Source: Faecalibacterium sp. UBA1360
GTDB taxonomy: Bacteria; Bacillota; Clostridia; Oscillospirales; Ruminococcaceae
Direction: 5' to 3'
Length of the DNA: 46,548 nucleotides
Assembly: GCA_002306375.1 (NCBI GenBank)
Contig: DBRU01000049.1
Location: forward strand, 1 to 46,548
The translations under genes and the position numbers were made by a program. This document shows, piece after piece, positions 1 through 7,234 of this stretch (its first letter is position 1; every line of letters begins with the position of its first letter). The notes beneath the pieces were generated by a model. That model had not been told where the DNA came from and made no database searches. It saw only the letters and a list, made by a program, of their open reading frames with translations.

Positions 1-470
1 TCGCCCTCGGCGATCTCGCCGTCACCCAACAGGGTGTACACGCGCACATTGTCCTTGTTCATGAACTTGGCGGCTTTGGCCATGCCGGCGGCGCAGGAAA
101 CGCCCTGGCCCAGGCTGCCGGTGGACATATCCACACCGGGCACCGTGTTCATGTTGGGATGGCCCTGCAAGTAGCTGTCGATGTGACGCAGGGTGGGCAG
201 GTCCTCCACCGGGAAGAAGCCACGGTTGGCCAGGGCGCTGTACAGGCCCGGCGCGGTGTGGCCCTTGGACAGGACAAAGCGGTCGCGGTCCTCCCATTTG
301 GGATTGGCGGAGTCAACGCGCATCTCTTTGTTGTACAGGTAGGTAAAAAGGTCGGCGGCGGACAGGCTGCCGCCCGGATGGCCGGCCTTGGCGCCATGGG
401 TGGACTCGATGACGCCCATACGCACTTTGCACGCTGCGATCTGCAGCGCCAGATTCTCTTGCTTCGTCAT
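1..470 (-). CDS. tkt: Transketolase, N-terminal (TPP-binding) part, cut by window edge
   Basis: Transketolase moves two-carbon units between sugar phosphates in the non-oxidative pentose phosphate pathway, in the cytoplasm. The visible 156 residues begin MTKQENLAL and carry the family signature GHPGGSLSAAD, then SKGHTAPGLYSALA, the STGSLGQG loop and GDGEIAEG, the start of the TPP/Mg2+ motif, right at the window edge. The ATG (470-468) lies one base after the stop of the upstream transaldolase gene, so the two are probably translationally coupled. Many clostridia split transketolase into N- and C-terminal subunits; this may be such a subunit, but the downstream part is outside the window. Its place at the end of the xylB operon fits use of xylulose 5-phosphate. 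Confidence 0.93.
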   Translation of the reverse strand, partial: MTKQENLALQIAACKVRMGVIESTHGAKAGHPGGSLSAADLFTYLYNKEMRVDSANPKWEDRDRFVLSKGHTAPGLYSALANRGFFPVEDLPTLRHIDSYLQGHPNMNTVPGVDMSTGSLGQGVSCAAGMAKAAKFMNKDNVRVYTLLGDGEIAEG

Positions 471-471
471 A

Positions 472-1131
472 TCATTCACCAAACACCTTGATGTAGTCGG
501 CCTTGAACTTCTCGATGCCGGAATCGGTCAGCGGGTGATGCAGCATCTGCTCGATGACCTTGTAGGGCACGGTGGCGATGTCCGCGCCGGCCAGGGCACA
601 GTCCGTCACATGGATGGGGTTGCGCACGCTGGCCGCGATGATCTCGGTGGTGATCTCGGGATAGTTCAGGAAGATATCCCGGATGCTCTCGATCAGCTGG
701 ATGCCCGGCTGGGAGATGTCGTCCAGCCGGCCCAGGAACGGGCTCACGTAGGTAGCGCCGGCGCGGGCCGCCAGCAGCGCCTGGTTGGCGCTGAAGATCA
801 GCGTGCAGTTGGTGGGGATGCCCTTGGCAGACAGCGCCTTGATGGCCTTCAGGCCTTCGGCGGTCATGGGGATCTTCACCACCATGTGCTTGGGATCCAG
901 GGCGTAGATGGCCTCGCCTTCCTTCACCATGGTCTCGGCGTCGGTGGTGGTGGCCTTCACCTCGCCAGAGATCGGCCCGTCCACGATGGTGGCGATCTCC
1001 GCCAGGGTCTCGGCATAGTCGCGCCCTTCCTTGGCGATCAGGCTGGGGTTGGTGGTCACGCCCGCGATCACGCCCATGTCGTTGGCTTTGCGGATCTCGT
1101 CCACATTGGCGGTATCAATGAAGAATTTCAT
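472..1131 (-). CDS. tal: Transaldolase, small TalC/FSA-type family
   Basis: The 219-residue product has the full length of the short class I transaldolase / fructose-6-phosphate aldolase family. It starts MKFFIDTANVDEIR, has TTNPSLI near residue 30, the Schiff-base lysine at about K86 in VVKIPMT, and SPFLGRLDD in the C-terminal half. The position that is Gln in true fructose-6-phosphate aldolases appears to be Glu here (about E57 in GEV), which favours transaldolase; that is family knowledge applied by eye. The start is supported by AAAGGAAGG about ten bases upstream. It lies between the isomerase and transketolase genes and would regenerate fructose 6-phosphate from pentose phosphates in the cytoplasm. 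Confidence 0.93.
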   Translation of the reverse strand: MKFFIDTANVDEIRKANDMGVIAGVTTNPSLIAKEGRDYAETLAEIATIVDGPISGEVKATTTDAETMVKEGEAIYALDPKHMVVKIPMTAEGLKAIKALSAKGIPTNCTLIFSANQALLAARAGATYVSPFLGRLDDISQPGIQLIESIRDIFLNYPEITTEIIAASVRNPIHVTDCALAGADIATVPYKVIEQMLHHPLTDSGIEKFKADYIKVFGE

Positions 1132-1176
1132 AATTCCAGGACCTTCCTTTCAACTCAACTTGTCCGTTTCGGTGGC

Positions 1177-2667
1177 TCAGGCGAAGGGGTTCTCGGTGGG
1201 ATAGGGCAGGCTCTTGGGCTGGTTGTACCCGATGTCCTTCACGCCCAGGAACTTGAACACTTCGAACAGCGCCTTGCCGCAATGGGCGAAGGCCACCGCG
1301 CCGTGGTGCGGGTACCGCTTGCCCACCAGGACATGGCGGTAGAACCGGCCCATCTCCTTGATGGCGAACACGCCGATGCCGCCGAAGGAACGGGTCGCCA
1401 CGGGCAGCACTTCGCCTTCCGCCACATAGGCACGCAGCACGCCCTCGCTGTCGCACTGCAAACGGTAGAAGGTGATATCCGACGCCGCGATGTCCCCTTC
1501 CAGCGTGCCGCGGGTGAAATCGGGCTCGCTGCCCGCCGGCTCCAGCAGACGGTGCTGGATCAGCTGGTACTTCACCGCGCGGTTGGCGCACATCTTGCAC
1601 GAAGGCGTGTTGCCGCAATGGAAGCCCATGAAGGTGTCCGTCAGCGTGTAATCGAACTTGCCCGCGATCTCTTCGTCGTAGATGTAGTTGGGCACGCTGT
1701 TGTTGATGTCCAGCAGGGTCACCGTGTCGCCGGACACGCACATGCCGATGTACTCGCTCAGCGCGCCGTAGATGTCCACCTCGCAGGAAACAGGGATGCC
1801 GCGGCTCGCCAGGCGGGAGTTCACATAGCACGGCTCAAACCCGAACTGGCTCGGGAACGCCGGCCAGCACTTGTCCGCGAAGGCCACGTACTTCTTGCTG
1901 CCCTTGTGCGCTTCCGCCCAGTCCAGCAGCGTCAGCTCGAACTGCGCCATACGCTCGCTCAGGTCGGGGTAGTAGCACCCTTCGCCCATCTCCGCCGCCA
2001 TGTCCGCGCACACTTCCGGGATACGGGGATCCCCCGCATGCTCCTTGTAGGACACCAACAGGTCCAGCTCGCTGTTCTCTTCCACTTCCACGCCCAGCTC
2101 ATACAGGCCCTTGATCGGCGCGTTGCAGGCAAAGAAGTCCTGGGGACGGGGGCCAAAGGTGATGATCTTCAGGTTGCTCACGCCGATCAGCGCGCAGGCG
2201 ATGGGCACGAACTCGATCATCTTGTCCGCCAGTTCCTCCGCCGTGCCGATGGGGTACTCGGGGATGTAGGCGTTCAGGTGACGCATGCCCAGGTTGTAAG
2301 AGCAGTTCAGCATGCCGCAATACGCGTCGCCACGGCCGTTGATCATGTCGCCGTCGCCTTCCGCCGCCGCCACGTACATGCACGGCCCGTCAAAATACTT
2401 GGCGATCAGCGTCTCCGGGGTCTCCGGCCCGAAGTTGCCCAAAAACACCGTCAGGGCGTTGCAGCCGGCGGCCTTCACTTCCTCCACGGCCTTGGCCATG
2501 TCGGCGTCGTTCTCCACCGTCACGCTGCATTCGTAGGGCTCAAATCCCTTCGCCTTGCACGCCGCCACGATGTTCTGGCGGCGCTGGGTGGACAGCGCGA
2601 TGGGGAAGCAGTCGCGGCTCACCGCGATGATGCCCAGGCGTACTTCCGGGATGTTGGTGGATTTCAT
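1177..2667 (-). CDS. L-fucose/arabinose isomerase-family protein, putative pentose isomerase
   Basis: The 496-residue protein belongs to the FucI/AraA-like ketol-isomerase family (COG2407 type). It has an N-terminal Rossmann-like half starting RLGIIAVSRDCFP and a C-terminal FucI-like domain with conserved FGGIGVFAIKEMGRFY and HHGAVAFAH stretches. I chose the ATG at 2667 because GGAGG ends eight bases before it; an ATG two codons upstream is too close to that ribosome site. Family members interconvert aldoses and ketoses using Mn2+. It lies between the DUF4867 gene and the transaldolase gene in the xylulokinase operon. No classical xylose isomerase is seen in the window, so I infer that it may supply D-xylulose here. 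The substrate is not provable from sequence; L-arabinose, D-arabinose or L-fucose remain possible. Confidence 0.8.
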   Translation of the reverse strand: MKSTNIPEVRLGIIAVSRDCFPIALSTQRRQNIVAACKAKGFEPYECSVTVENDADMAKAVEEVKAAGCNALTVFLGNFGPETPETLIAKYFDGPCMYVAAAEGDGDMINGRGDAYCGMLNCSYNLGMRHLNAYIPEYPIGTAEELADKMIEFVPIACALIGVSNLKIITFGPRPQDFFACNAPIKGLYELGVEVEENSELDLLVSYKEHAGDPRIPEVCADMAAEMGEGCYYPDLSERMAQFELTLLDWAEAHKGSKKYVAFADKCWPAFPSQFGFEPCYVNSRLASRGIPVSCEVDIYGALSEYIGMCVSGDTVTLLDINNSVPNYIYDEEIAGKFDYTLTDTFMGFHCGNTPSCKMCANRAVKYQLIQHRLLEPAGSEPDFTRGTLEGDIAASDITFYRLQCDSEGVLRAYVAEGEVLPVATRSFGGIGVFAIKEMGRFYRHVLVGKRYPHHGAVAFAHCGKALFEVFKFLGVKDIGYNQPKSLPYPTENPFA

Positions 2668-2702
2668 AAGCATTTCCTCCGTTTCGTGTGTGGTTTTGCG
2701 GG

Positions 2703-3344
2703 TCACAGGTCGTTGGCGATATCGATATTTTCCCCGGTCAGGGCGGCCATGGCCCCCTGCCCGGCTTCGACGGATTCGGGATGGGCCAGCAGCCATTTGT
2801 TGCAGGCCCACAGATAGGCGTCATCGCCGCCCCGCACAGCCAGCGCGGGTTTGTCGGTGTTGGTGCCTTTGGGCAGCGCCACCATGACCTTAAAGCCCTT
2901 GGCGGGGTCGGTGTGGCAGGGCGCGTAGTGCAGGGTGGTGGCATACACTTCCACCAGGGTGCCGGCCGGGGCCTTGAAGGCCTTGACCTTGGCGGTGTCC
3001 AGCTTACCGTCCACGATGTCATCCTCCCGGGCCAGCAACAGGATAAAGTCCTCGGTGCCCAGGTTGAACTCGCTGTCCCGGTGGTATTCCAGGCAGTTGA
3101 GCTTGGTGTTGTGGCCGTTGCACCAACCGAACTGGACCGGCATGCCGCCGTACAGCGACACGCCCAGCACGGCGGCTTCGGGCAGGGATTGCAGGGCCGG
3201 GTCCTCGGGCACATAGCCGGTGCCCTCAGGCAGCGGGGTGGAGGAGGTCAGCGCGGCGGTAATGGCGGCACATTCGGCCTCATAGCCGGTGATGACGCGG
3301 CCATAGGGGGCAAATTCCGGCGCGGTAACAGGATAAATCGTCAT
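2703..3344 (-). CDS. DUF4867-family cupin-like protein
   Basis: This 213-residue protein resembles the DUF4867 family, whose function is unknown to me. Histidines and acids sit where cupin-like metal sites usually are: GHNTKLNCLEYHRDSE near residues 78-93, a GTEDFILLL strand, and TLHYAPCH near residue 140. That suggests a small metal-binding beta-barrel acting on a sugar or sugar acid, but this is inference. A good ribosome site (GGGAGGAAA) supports the start. It lies 35 bases upstream of the isomerase gene and 21 bases after xylB. A role next to the isomerase, for example as an epimerase, mutarotase or auxiliary isomerase, is plausible but unproven. No signal peptide is present. Confidence 0.7.
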   Translation of the reverse strand: MTIYPVTAPEFAPYGRVITGYEAECAAITAALTSSTPLPEGTGYVPEDPALQSLPEAAVLGVSLYGGMPVQFGWCNGHNTKLNCLEYHRDSEFNLGTEDFILLLAREDDIVDGKLDTAKVKAFKAPAGTLVEVYATTLHYAPCHTDPAKGFKVMVALPKGTNTDKPALAVRGGDDAYLWACNKWLLAHPESVEAGQGAMAALTGENIDIANDL

Positions 3345-3365
3345 GGCTCGTTTCCTCCCTTGGGC

Positions 3366-4850
3366 TCAGTGGGCCAGCTGCTTGAACAGCGGCTTGCAGG
3401 TGGGGTAGATCTGCTTGAACTTCTGGTAACGCTCCTCATAGCGGGCGGTGAGTTCGGCATCGGGCTCAATGGTGCGGCTCACATGGACCAGGGCGTCGGT
3501 GGCTTCCCGCACGGTGGCGTACTTGCCGCAGCAGACCATGGCCAGCAGCGCGCCGCCGTAGCCGGGGCCCTGCTCGGTGACCAGGATATCCAGGGGGATG
3601 CCCAGCACGTTGGCCATGATGGTACACCACAGCGGGCTCTTGGCGCCGCCGCCGCAGATGTTGGAGCGGGGGATCTCCACGCCCAGGGAGCGGGCCACCT
3701 CGTAGCAGTCACGGATGGCGAAGGACACGCCTTCCATAACGGCCTGGGTGATGTCGGCACGGGTGGTATCCATGCTCAGGCCGATCAGGGTGCCACGGGC
3801 GTCGGTGTCGTTGATGGGGCTGCGCTCGCCCATCAGGTAAGGCAGGAAGAACACGTTGTTGCGGCCCAGCTTATCGTTGGTGATGGGGGCCTGCTCGGCG
3901 GGATAGTCCTTGTCGGTGACCTTGAGGATGTCGTCCATCCACCACTTGTTGCAGGACGCGGCGGAGAGCATACAGCCCATCAGATGCCAGCCGCCATCGG
4001 CGTGGGCGAAGGCGTGCAGGCCGTTGGTGTCGTCCACACCGAACTTTTCGCTGGAGATGAAGATGGTGCCGGAGGTGCCCAGGCTGATGTTGCAGCTGCC
4101 CGCACCCACGGTGCCGGTGCCCACGGCGGCGGCGGCGTTGTCGCCCGCGCCCGCGCAGACCTTGACGTTTTCGGCCAGGCCCAGGGCGGCGGCCACGTCG
4201 GGCTTCAGGGTGCCCACTTCCTGCCAGCTTTCGTACAGGTTGGCCAGCCATTCCGTCTTGACGCCGCAGATGTCGCACATTTCCTTGCTCCAGCACTTGT
4301 GTTCCACGTCCAGCAGCAACATGCCGGAAGCGTCGGAATAGTCGGTGGCATGCACACCGGTCATGCGGTAGACCAGGTAATCCTTGGGCAGCATGATCTT
4401 GGCGATCTGGGCATACAGTTCAGGCTCGTTCTCCTTCATCCAAAGGAGCTTCGGGGCCGTGAAGCCGGCGAACGCGATGTTGCCGGTGTATTTGCTCAAA
4501 GTGGCGCGACCGATCTCATTATTCAGATAATCGGTCTCCTTGGCGGTGCGGCCGTCGTTCCACAAAATGGCCGGGCGCAGCACATTGTCGGCGGCGTCCA
4601 ACGCCACCAGGCCGTGCATCTGCCCGCCCATGCCGATGCCCTGCACCTGCGCGGGGTCAAAGCCCTGGAGCAGCGCGGGGATGCCGTCGATGCAGGCTTG
4701 CCACCAGCCTGCGGGGTCCTGCTCGCTCCAGCCCGTGTGAGGCATGCTGAGCGGGTACTCGCGGGTGACCTGGTTGCAGACCTTGCCGGTCTCATCCACC
4801 AGCAGGAACTTGCAAGCCGAGGTACCAAGATCAACGCCGATATACAACAT
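3366..4850 (-). CDS. xylB: Xylulokinase (FGGY family)
   Basis: Xylulokinase phosphorylates D-xylulose with ATP to D-xylulose 5-phosphate in the cytoplasm. The 494-residue product has both FGGY-kinase halves: GVDLGTSACKFLLVD at the N-terminus, GWSEQDPAGWW, GIGMGGQMHGLVALD, AILWNDGRT, then AGAGDNAAAAVGTG holding the catalytic aspartate, and the C-terminal ICGGGAKSPLW and GPGYGGALLA nucleotide-site motifs. The ATG at 4850 follows AAAGGCGG; a longer reading back to 5057 would run through the promoter and operators and is rejected. It is the first gene of the minus-strand operon and has a strong promoter (4911-4939) with operator-like palindromes between promoter and start, divergent from a ROK repressor gene. 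Confidence 0.96.
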   Translation of the reverse strand: MLYIGVDLGTSACKFLLVDETGKVCNQVTREYPLSMPHTGWSEQDPAGWWQACIDGIPALLQGFDPAQVQGIGMGGQMHGLVALDAADNVLRPAILWNDGRTAKETDYLNNEIGRATLSKYTGNIAFAGFTAPKLLWMKENEPELYAQIAKIMLPKDYLVYRMTGVHATDYSDASGMLLLDVEHKCWSKEMCDICGVKTEWLANLYESWQEVGTLKPDVAAALGLAENVKVCAGAGDNAAAAVGTGTVGAGSCNISLGTSGTIFISSEKFGVDDTNGLHAFAHADGGWHLMGCMLSAASCNKWWMDDILKVTDKDYPAEQAPITNDKLGRNNVFFLPYLMGERSPINDTDARGTLIGLSMDTTRADITQAVMEGVSFAIRDCYEVARSLGVEIPRSNICGGGAKSPLWCTIMANVLGIPLDILVTEQGPGYGGALLAMVCCGKYATVREATDALVHVSRTIEPDAELTARYEERYQKFKQIYPTCKPLFKQLAH

Positions 4851-4861
4851 GAGGATACCGC

Positions 4862-4899
4862 CTTTCTTAAATGTCTTTTGTAAAGGACATTTGTATAAG
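4862..4899. promoter_or_regulatory. Tandem operator-like palindromes upstream of xylB
   Basis: Three 11-base elements with 13-base spacing lie between the xylB -10 box and start codon: CTTTCTTAAAT at 4862, CTTTTGTAAAG at 4875 (perfect CTTT-3-AAAG palindrome) and CATTTGTATAA at 4888. The same motif recurs at 5044-5067, 27057-27067 and 28380-28402. The place just downstream of transcription start suits a repressor, most likely the adjacent ROK protein. The leftmost copy also lies just ahead of the xylB ribosome site. Confidence 0.65.
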
Positions 4900-4910
4900 T
4901 TCTTTTTCGT

Positions 4911-4939
4911 ATCATACCGCAGTTGGCAATTCCTGTCAA
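4911..4939 (-). promoter_or_regulatory. Sigma-A promoter of the xylB operon
   Basis: Read on the minus strand, TTGACA (4939-4934) is followed after exactly 17 bases by TATGAT (4916-4911). Transcription would start near 4904, at the edge of the operator palindromes. Confidence 0.8.
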
Positions 4940-5003
4940 CCATCAAAATCGACAAAACAATCGCCCGCTTATAGTCTATTATCGACAAAAACTTCGCTGT
5001 CTG

Positions 5004-5032
5004 TTGACTTTTCACCGCCGCTCGGGTACAAT
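5004..5032 (+). promoter_or_regulatory. Sigma-A promoter of the ROK repressor gene
   Basis: TTGACT (5004-5009), 17 bases, then TACAAT (5027-5032). It is back to back with the xylB promoter, and the predicted start near 5039 is followed at once by two operator palindromes, which suggests autoregulation. Confidence 0.8.
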
Positions 5033-5043
5033 AACGAAAAACA

Positions 5044-5067
5044 CTTTTATAAAACACTTTCGTAAAG
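5044..5067. promoter_or_regulatory. Tandem operator-like palindromes upstream of ROK gene 1
   Basis: CTTTTATAAAA (5044-5054) and CTTTCGTAAAG (5057-5067; perfect CTTT-3-AAAG palindrome) are 13 bases apart, the same spacing as in the xylB-side copies. They sit between the ROK promoter and its ribosome site. Confidence 0.65.
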
Positions 5068-5083
5068 AAGCAAGGTGATTTTT

Positions 5084-6217
5084 GTGGAAAAGCTGCACCA
5101 AACCGCTACGGAACGCCGGCGCATCACCCGGAACCACATTTACCGGTACCTGTACGCCGCGCCGGGCAGCCGTTCCAAACAGGAGATCGCGGACGACCTG
5201 GCCCTGAGCCTGCCCACCGTACACCAAAACCTGAGCGAACTGCTGCGCGCCGAGCTTGTGCGCCCGGACGGCATGAGCGAGTCCACCGGCGGGCGGCGCG
5301 CCATGCGCCTGACCGTGGCCGAAAACGCCCGCTTCGCTTTGGGGGTATCGGTATCGGGGGACCACTTCCGCATCCTGGCGGCCAACCTTCGCCTGGAAGA
5401 GATCGCCTACCGCAAGGCCAGCCACCCCCGCACGGTGAGCCTGGGGGAACTGGGCCGGCTGCTGGCCACGGAACTGGAGCGGTTCTTGCGGGATTTTGGG
5501 CTGAACCGGGACAAGCTGCTGGGGGTGGGAATCGCTTTGCCGGCCATCCTGAACGCCGAGCGCACCCGCATCCTGGCGGCCCCCACGCTGCATCTGCACG
5601 ATGTGGACTTACAGCCTTTGTCCGACGCCATCCCCTACCCCATCACGGTAAGCAACGACGCCACCAGCGGCGGCTACGCCGAATGGTTCGCCCAAAACGA
5701 ACAGGACAGCATGGCTTACCTTTCTTTGGAAGGGGGCGTGGGCGGCGCGGTGCTGATGAACGGCGCGCCTTATACCGGCCTCAACGGCCGCAGCGGCGAG
5801 TTCGGGCACATCTGCGTACAGCCCGGCGGGCTGCCTTGCCAGTGCGGCCAGCACGGCTGCCTGGAAGCCTATTGCTCCTCGGCCCGGATCTCCACGGACC
5901 TGGGCATCACGGTGGAGCAGTTTTTCGACGGCCTGGCTTCGGGCAACCTTGCCTACCGGACCCTGTGGGCGGATTATTTGCAGCACCTGGCGGTGGCGTT
6001 GGTGACCATCCGCATGGCACTGGACTGCAACATCGTGCTGGGGGGCTACTTGGCCCAATACCTGGCGCCTTACCTGCCCGAGTTGCGCCGCCTGACCGCC
6101 CAGCGGGACCCTTTCAACCAGGACGCCGCTTATGTAAGGCTGTGCCACTACCCCAAGCACGCGGTGCCTCTGGGTGTGGCGCTGCACTTCATCAGCCGGT
6201 TCCTGGACCAGCTGTAA
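5084..6217 (+). CDS. xylR: ROK-family transcriptional repressor, XylR-like
   Basis: The product (about 377 residues) has an N-terminal winged-helix DNA-binding domain (SKQEIADDLALSLPTVHQNL, residues about 29-48) and a ROK sugar-sensing domain. The ROK zinc motif is present: GHICVQ followed by CQCGQHGCLEAYC. I prefer the GTG at 5084 because AAGGTGA sits five bases before it; a GTG at 5075 is possible. ROK repressors of this type bind xylose or a related sugar and release DNA. The gene is divergent from xylB, and operator-like palindromes flank both starts, so control of the xylB operon and of itself is the simplest reading. A paralogue with the same architecture lies at 27091-28218. Confidence 0.9.
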   Translation: MEKLHQTATERRRITRNHIYRYLYAAPGSRSKQEIADDLALSLPTVHQNLSELLRAELVRPDGMSESTGGRRAMRLTVAENARFALGVSVSGDHFRILAANLRLEEIAYRKASHPRTVSLGELGRLLATELERFLRDFGLNRDKLLGVGIALPAILNAERTRILAAPTLHLHDVDLQPLSDAIPYPITVSNDATSGGYAEWFAQNEQDSMAYLSLEGGVGGAVLMNGAPYTGLNGRSGEFGHICVQPGGLPCQCGQHGCLEAYCSSARISTDLGITVEQFFDGLASGNLAYRTLWADYLQHLAVALVTIRMALDCNIVLGGYLAQYLAPYLPELRRLTAQRDPFNQDAAYVRLCHYPKHAVPLGVALHFISRFLDQL

Positions 6218-6218
6218 G

Positions 6219-6235
6219 GGCCGGCCCCGCCGGCC
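6219..6235 (+). terminator. GC hairpin after ROK gene 1
   Basis: A perfect 7-bp stem GGCCGGC/GCCGGCC with a CCC loop starts right after the stop codon. There is no T-run, so it may pause or stabilise RNA rather than terminate. Confidence 0.35.
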
Positions 6236-6260
6236 GTGACGGCACCGCGCACTTTTTGCG

Positions 6261-6290
6261 TAGACGAAAGCCATCCAAACAGGCTATCAT
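6261..6290 (+). promoter_or_regulatory. Possible promoter of the AraC-type gene
   Basis: TAGACG (6261-6266), 18 bases, TATCAT (6285-6290). The -35 match is partial, so this is a modest prediction; read-through from the ROK gene is also possible. Confidence 0.35.
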
Positions 6291-6361
6291 CGAAATGGCA
6301 TACCTGAAAGACCGCGGGAACGGCCACCGCTTTTCCCGCATTTCTCCGGGAGGGAAACGTT

Positions 6362-7234
6362 ATGATCGAGAAACTCAACGGAACCACTGAAACCGTCGAT
6401 TTTATGTTGGCCACCACCGTGCGGATGTACCGCAACGTCACGGCGGAGGACTTCCCCCTGCATTGGCATATCCCGGGGGAGATCATCTGCCCGATCGAGA
6501 ACACCTATGACGTGGTCATTGCCGGCCAGGCCCTGACCCTGATGCCACGGGACGTGCTGATCATCGGTTCCAGCGAACTGCACAGCATCAAGGCGCCCGC
6601 CCAAGGGCAGCGCTACATCCTGAATTTCAGTACCGCCTTTTTTGAGCAGTTCCAGGAGCTTTCCCACTTTTTTGCCACGCTGCATCCCTTCAAGCTATTG
6701 CGGTATGAGGATGCGCCTGATTTCAACAACCAGCTCTTCACCCTTTTGATCAGGATGGAGAATGAGTATTTCGGCCAGGCCATGTACCGTGACTGCGAGA
6801 TCGCGTCCCAGATGCTGCACTTTTTTACGATGATCGGGCGGCATTTCCACCAGCAGGAACAACAGCAGACCCTTTCCTGCCCCAAACAGCAGGAACACCA
6901 GGAACGTTTTACCGAGCTGTGCAACTATATCAGCACCCATTGCACGGAAAACCTGTCCCTGGAGGAACTGGCCAACGAAGCCGGGTTCAGCAAATACCAT
7001 TTTGCCCGCCTGTTCAAAGAGATGACCGGCACCACCTGCCACAATTTCCTGCTGGGGCGCCGCATCCTGTATGCCAAGTCCCTGCTGGTGGACTTTTCGC
7101 TGCCCATCACCGAGGTGGCCATGCGGTCGGGGTTCAATTCCCTGGCCACCTTCAACCGCATCTTCAAATCCCAGATCGGATGCACCCCGAGCGAGTTCCG
7201 CAAGCTCGGCTCGGGGCACACCCTGGCTCAGTGA
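6362..7234 (+). CDS. AraC-family transcriptional regulator
   Basis: The 290-residue protein has an N-terminal cupin-like sensing half (PLHWHIPGEI near residue 33, LMPRDVLIIGSSELH near 60-75) and a C-terminal double helix-turn-helix of the AraC/XylS type (LSLEELANEAGFSKYHFARL and ITEVAMRSGFNSLATFNRIF). GGGAGGG before the ATG supports the start. Such proteins usually activate transport and hydrolase operons when a sugar binds the N-terminal half. The gene runs convergently into the GH67 gene and overlaps its 3' end by seven bases. Its likely target is the large minus-strand xylan operon, whose leader (21756-22268) carries repeated TTTTGC elements; that link is inference. Confidence 0.9.
   Translation: MIEKLNGTTETVDFMLATTVRMYRNVTAEDFPLHWHIPGEIICPIENTYDVVIAGQALTLMPRDVLIIGSSELHSIKAPAQGQRYILNFSTAFFEQFQELSHFFATLHPFKLLRYEDAPDFNNQLFTLLIRMENEYFGQAMYRDCEIASQMLHFFTMIGRHFHQQEQQQTLSCPKQQEHQERFTELCNYISTHCTENLSLEELANEAGFSKYHFARLFKEMTGTTCHNFLLGRRILYAKSLLVDFSLPITEVAMRSGFNSLATFNRIFKSQIGCTPSEFRKLGSGHTLAQ

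Noticed and set aside
388..4883. Very long open frames on the plus strand opposite the xylB operon
   Set aside because: They are antisense shadows in GC-rich DNA. Their translations are low-complexity (His/Gly/Val/Gln-rich), lack ribosome sites, and the other strand carries recognisable enzymes.
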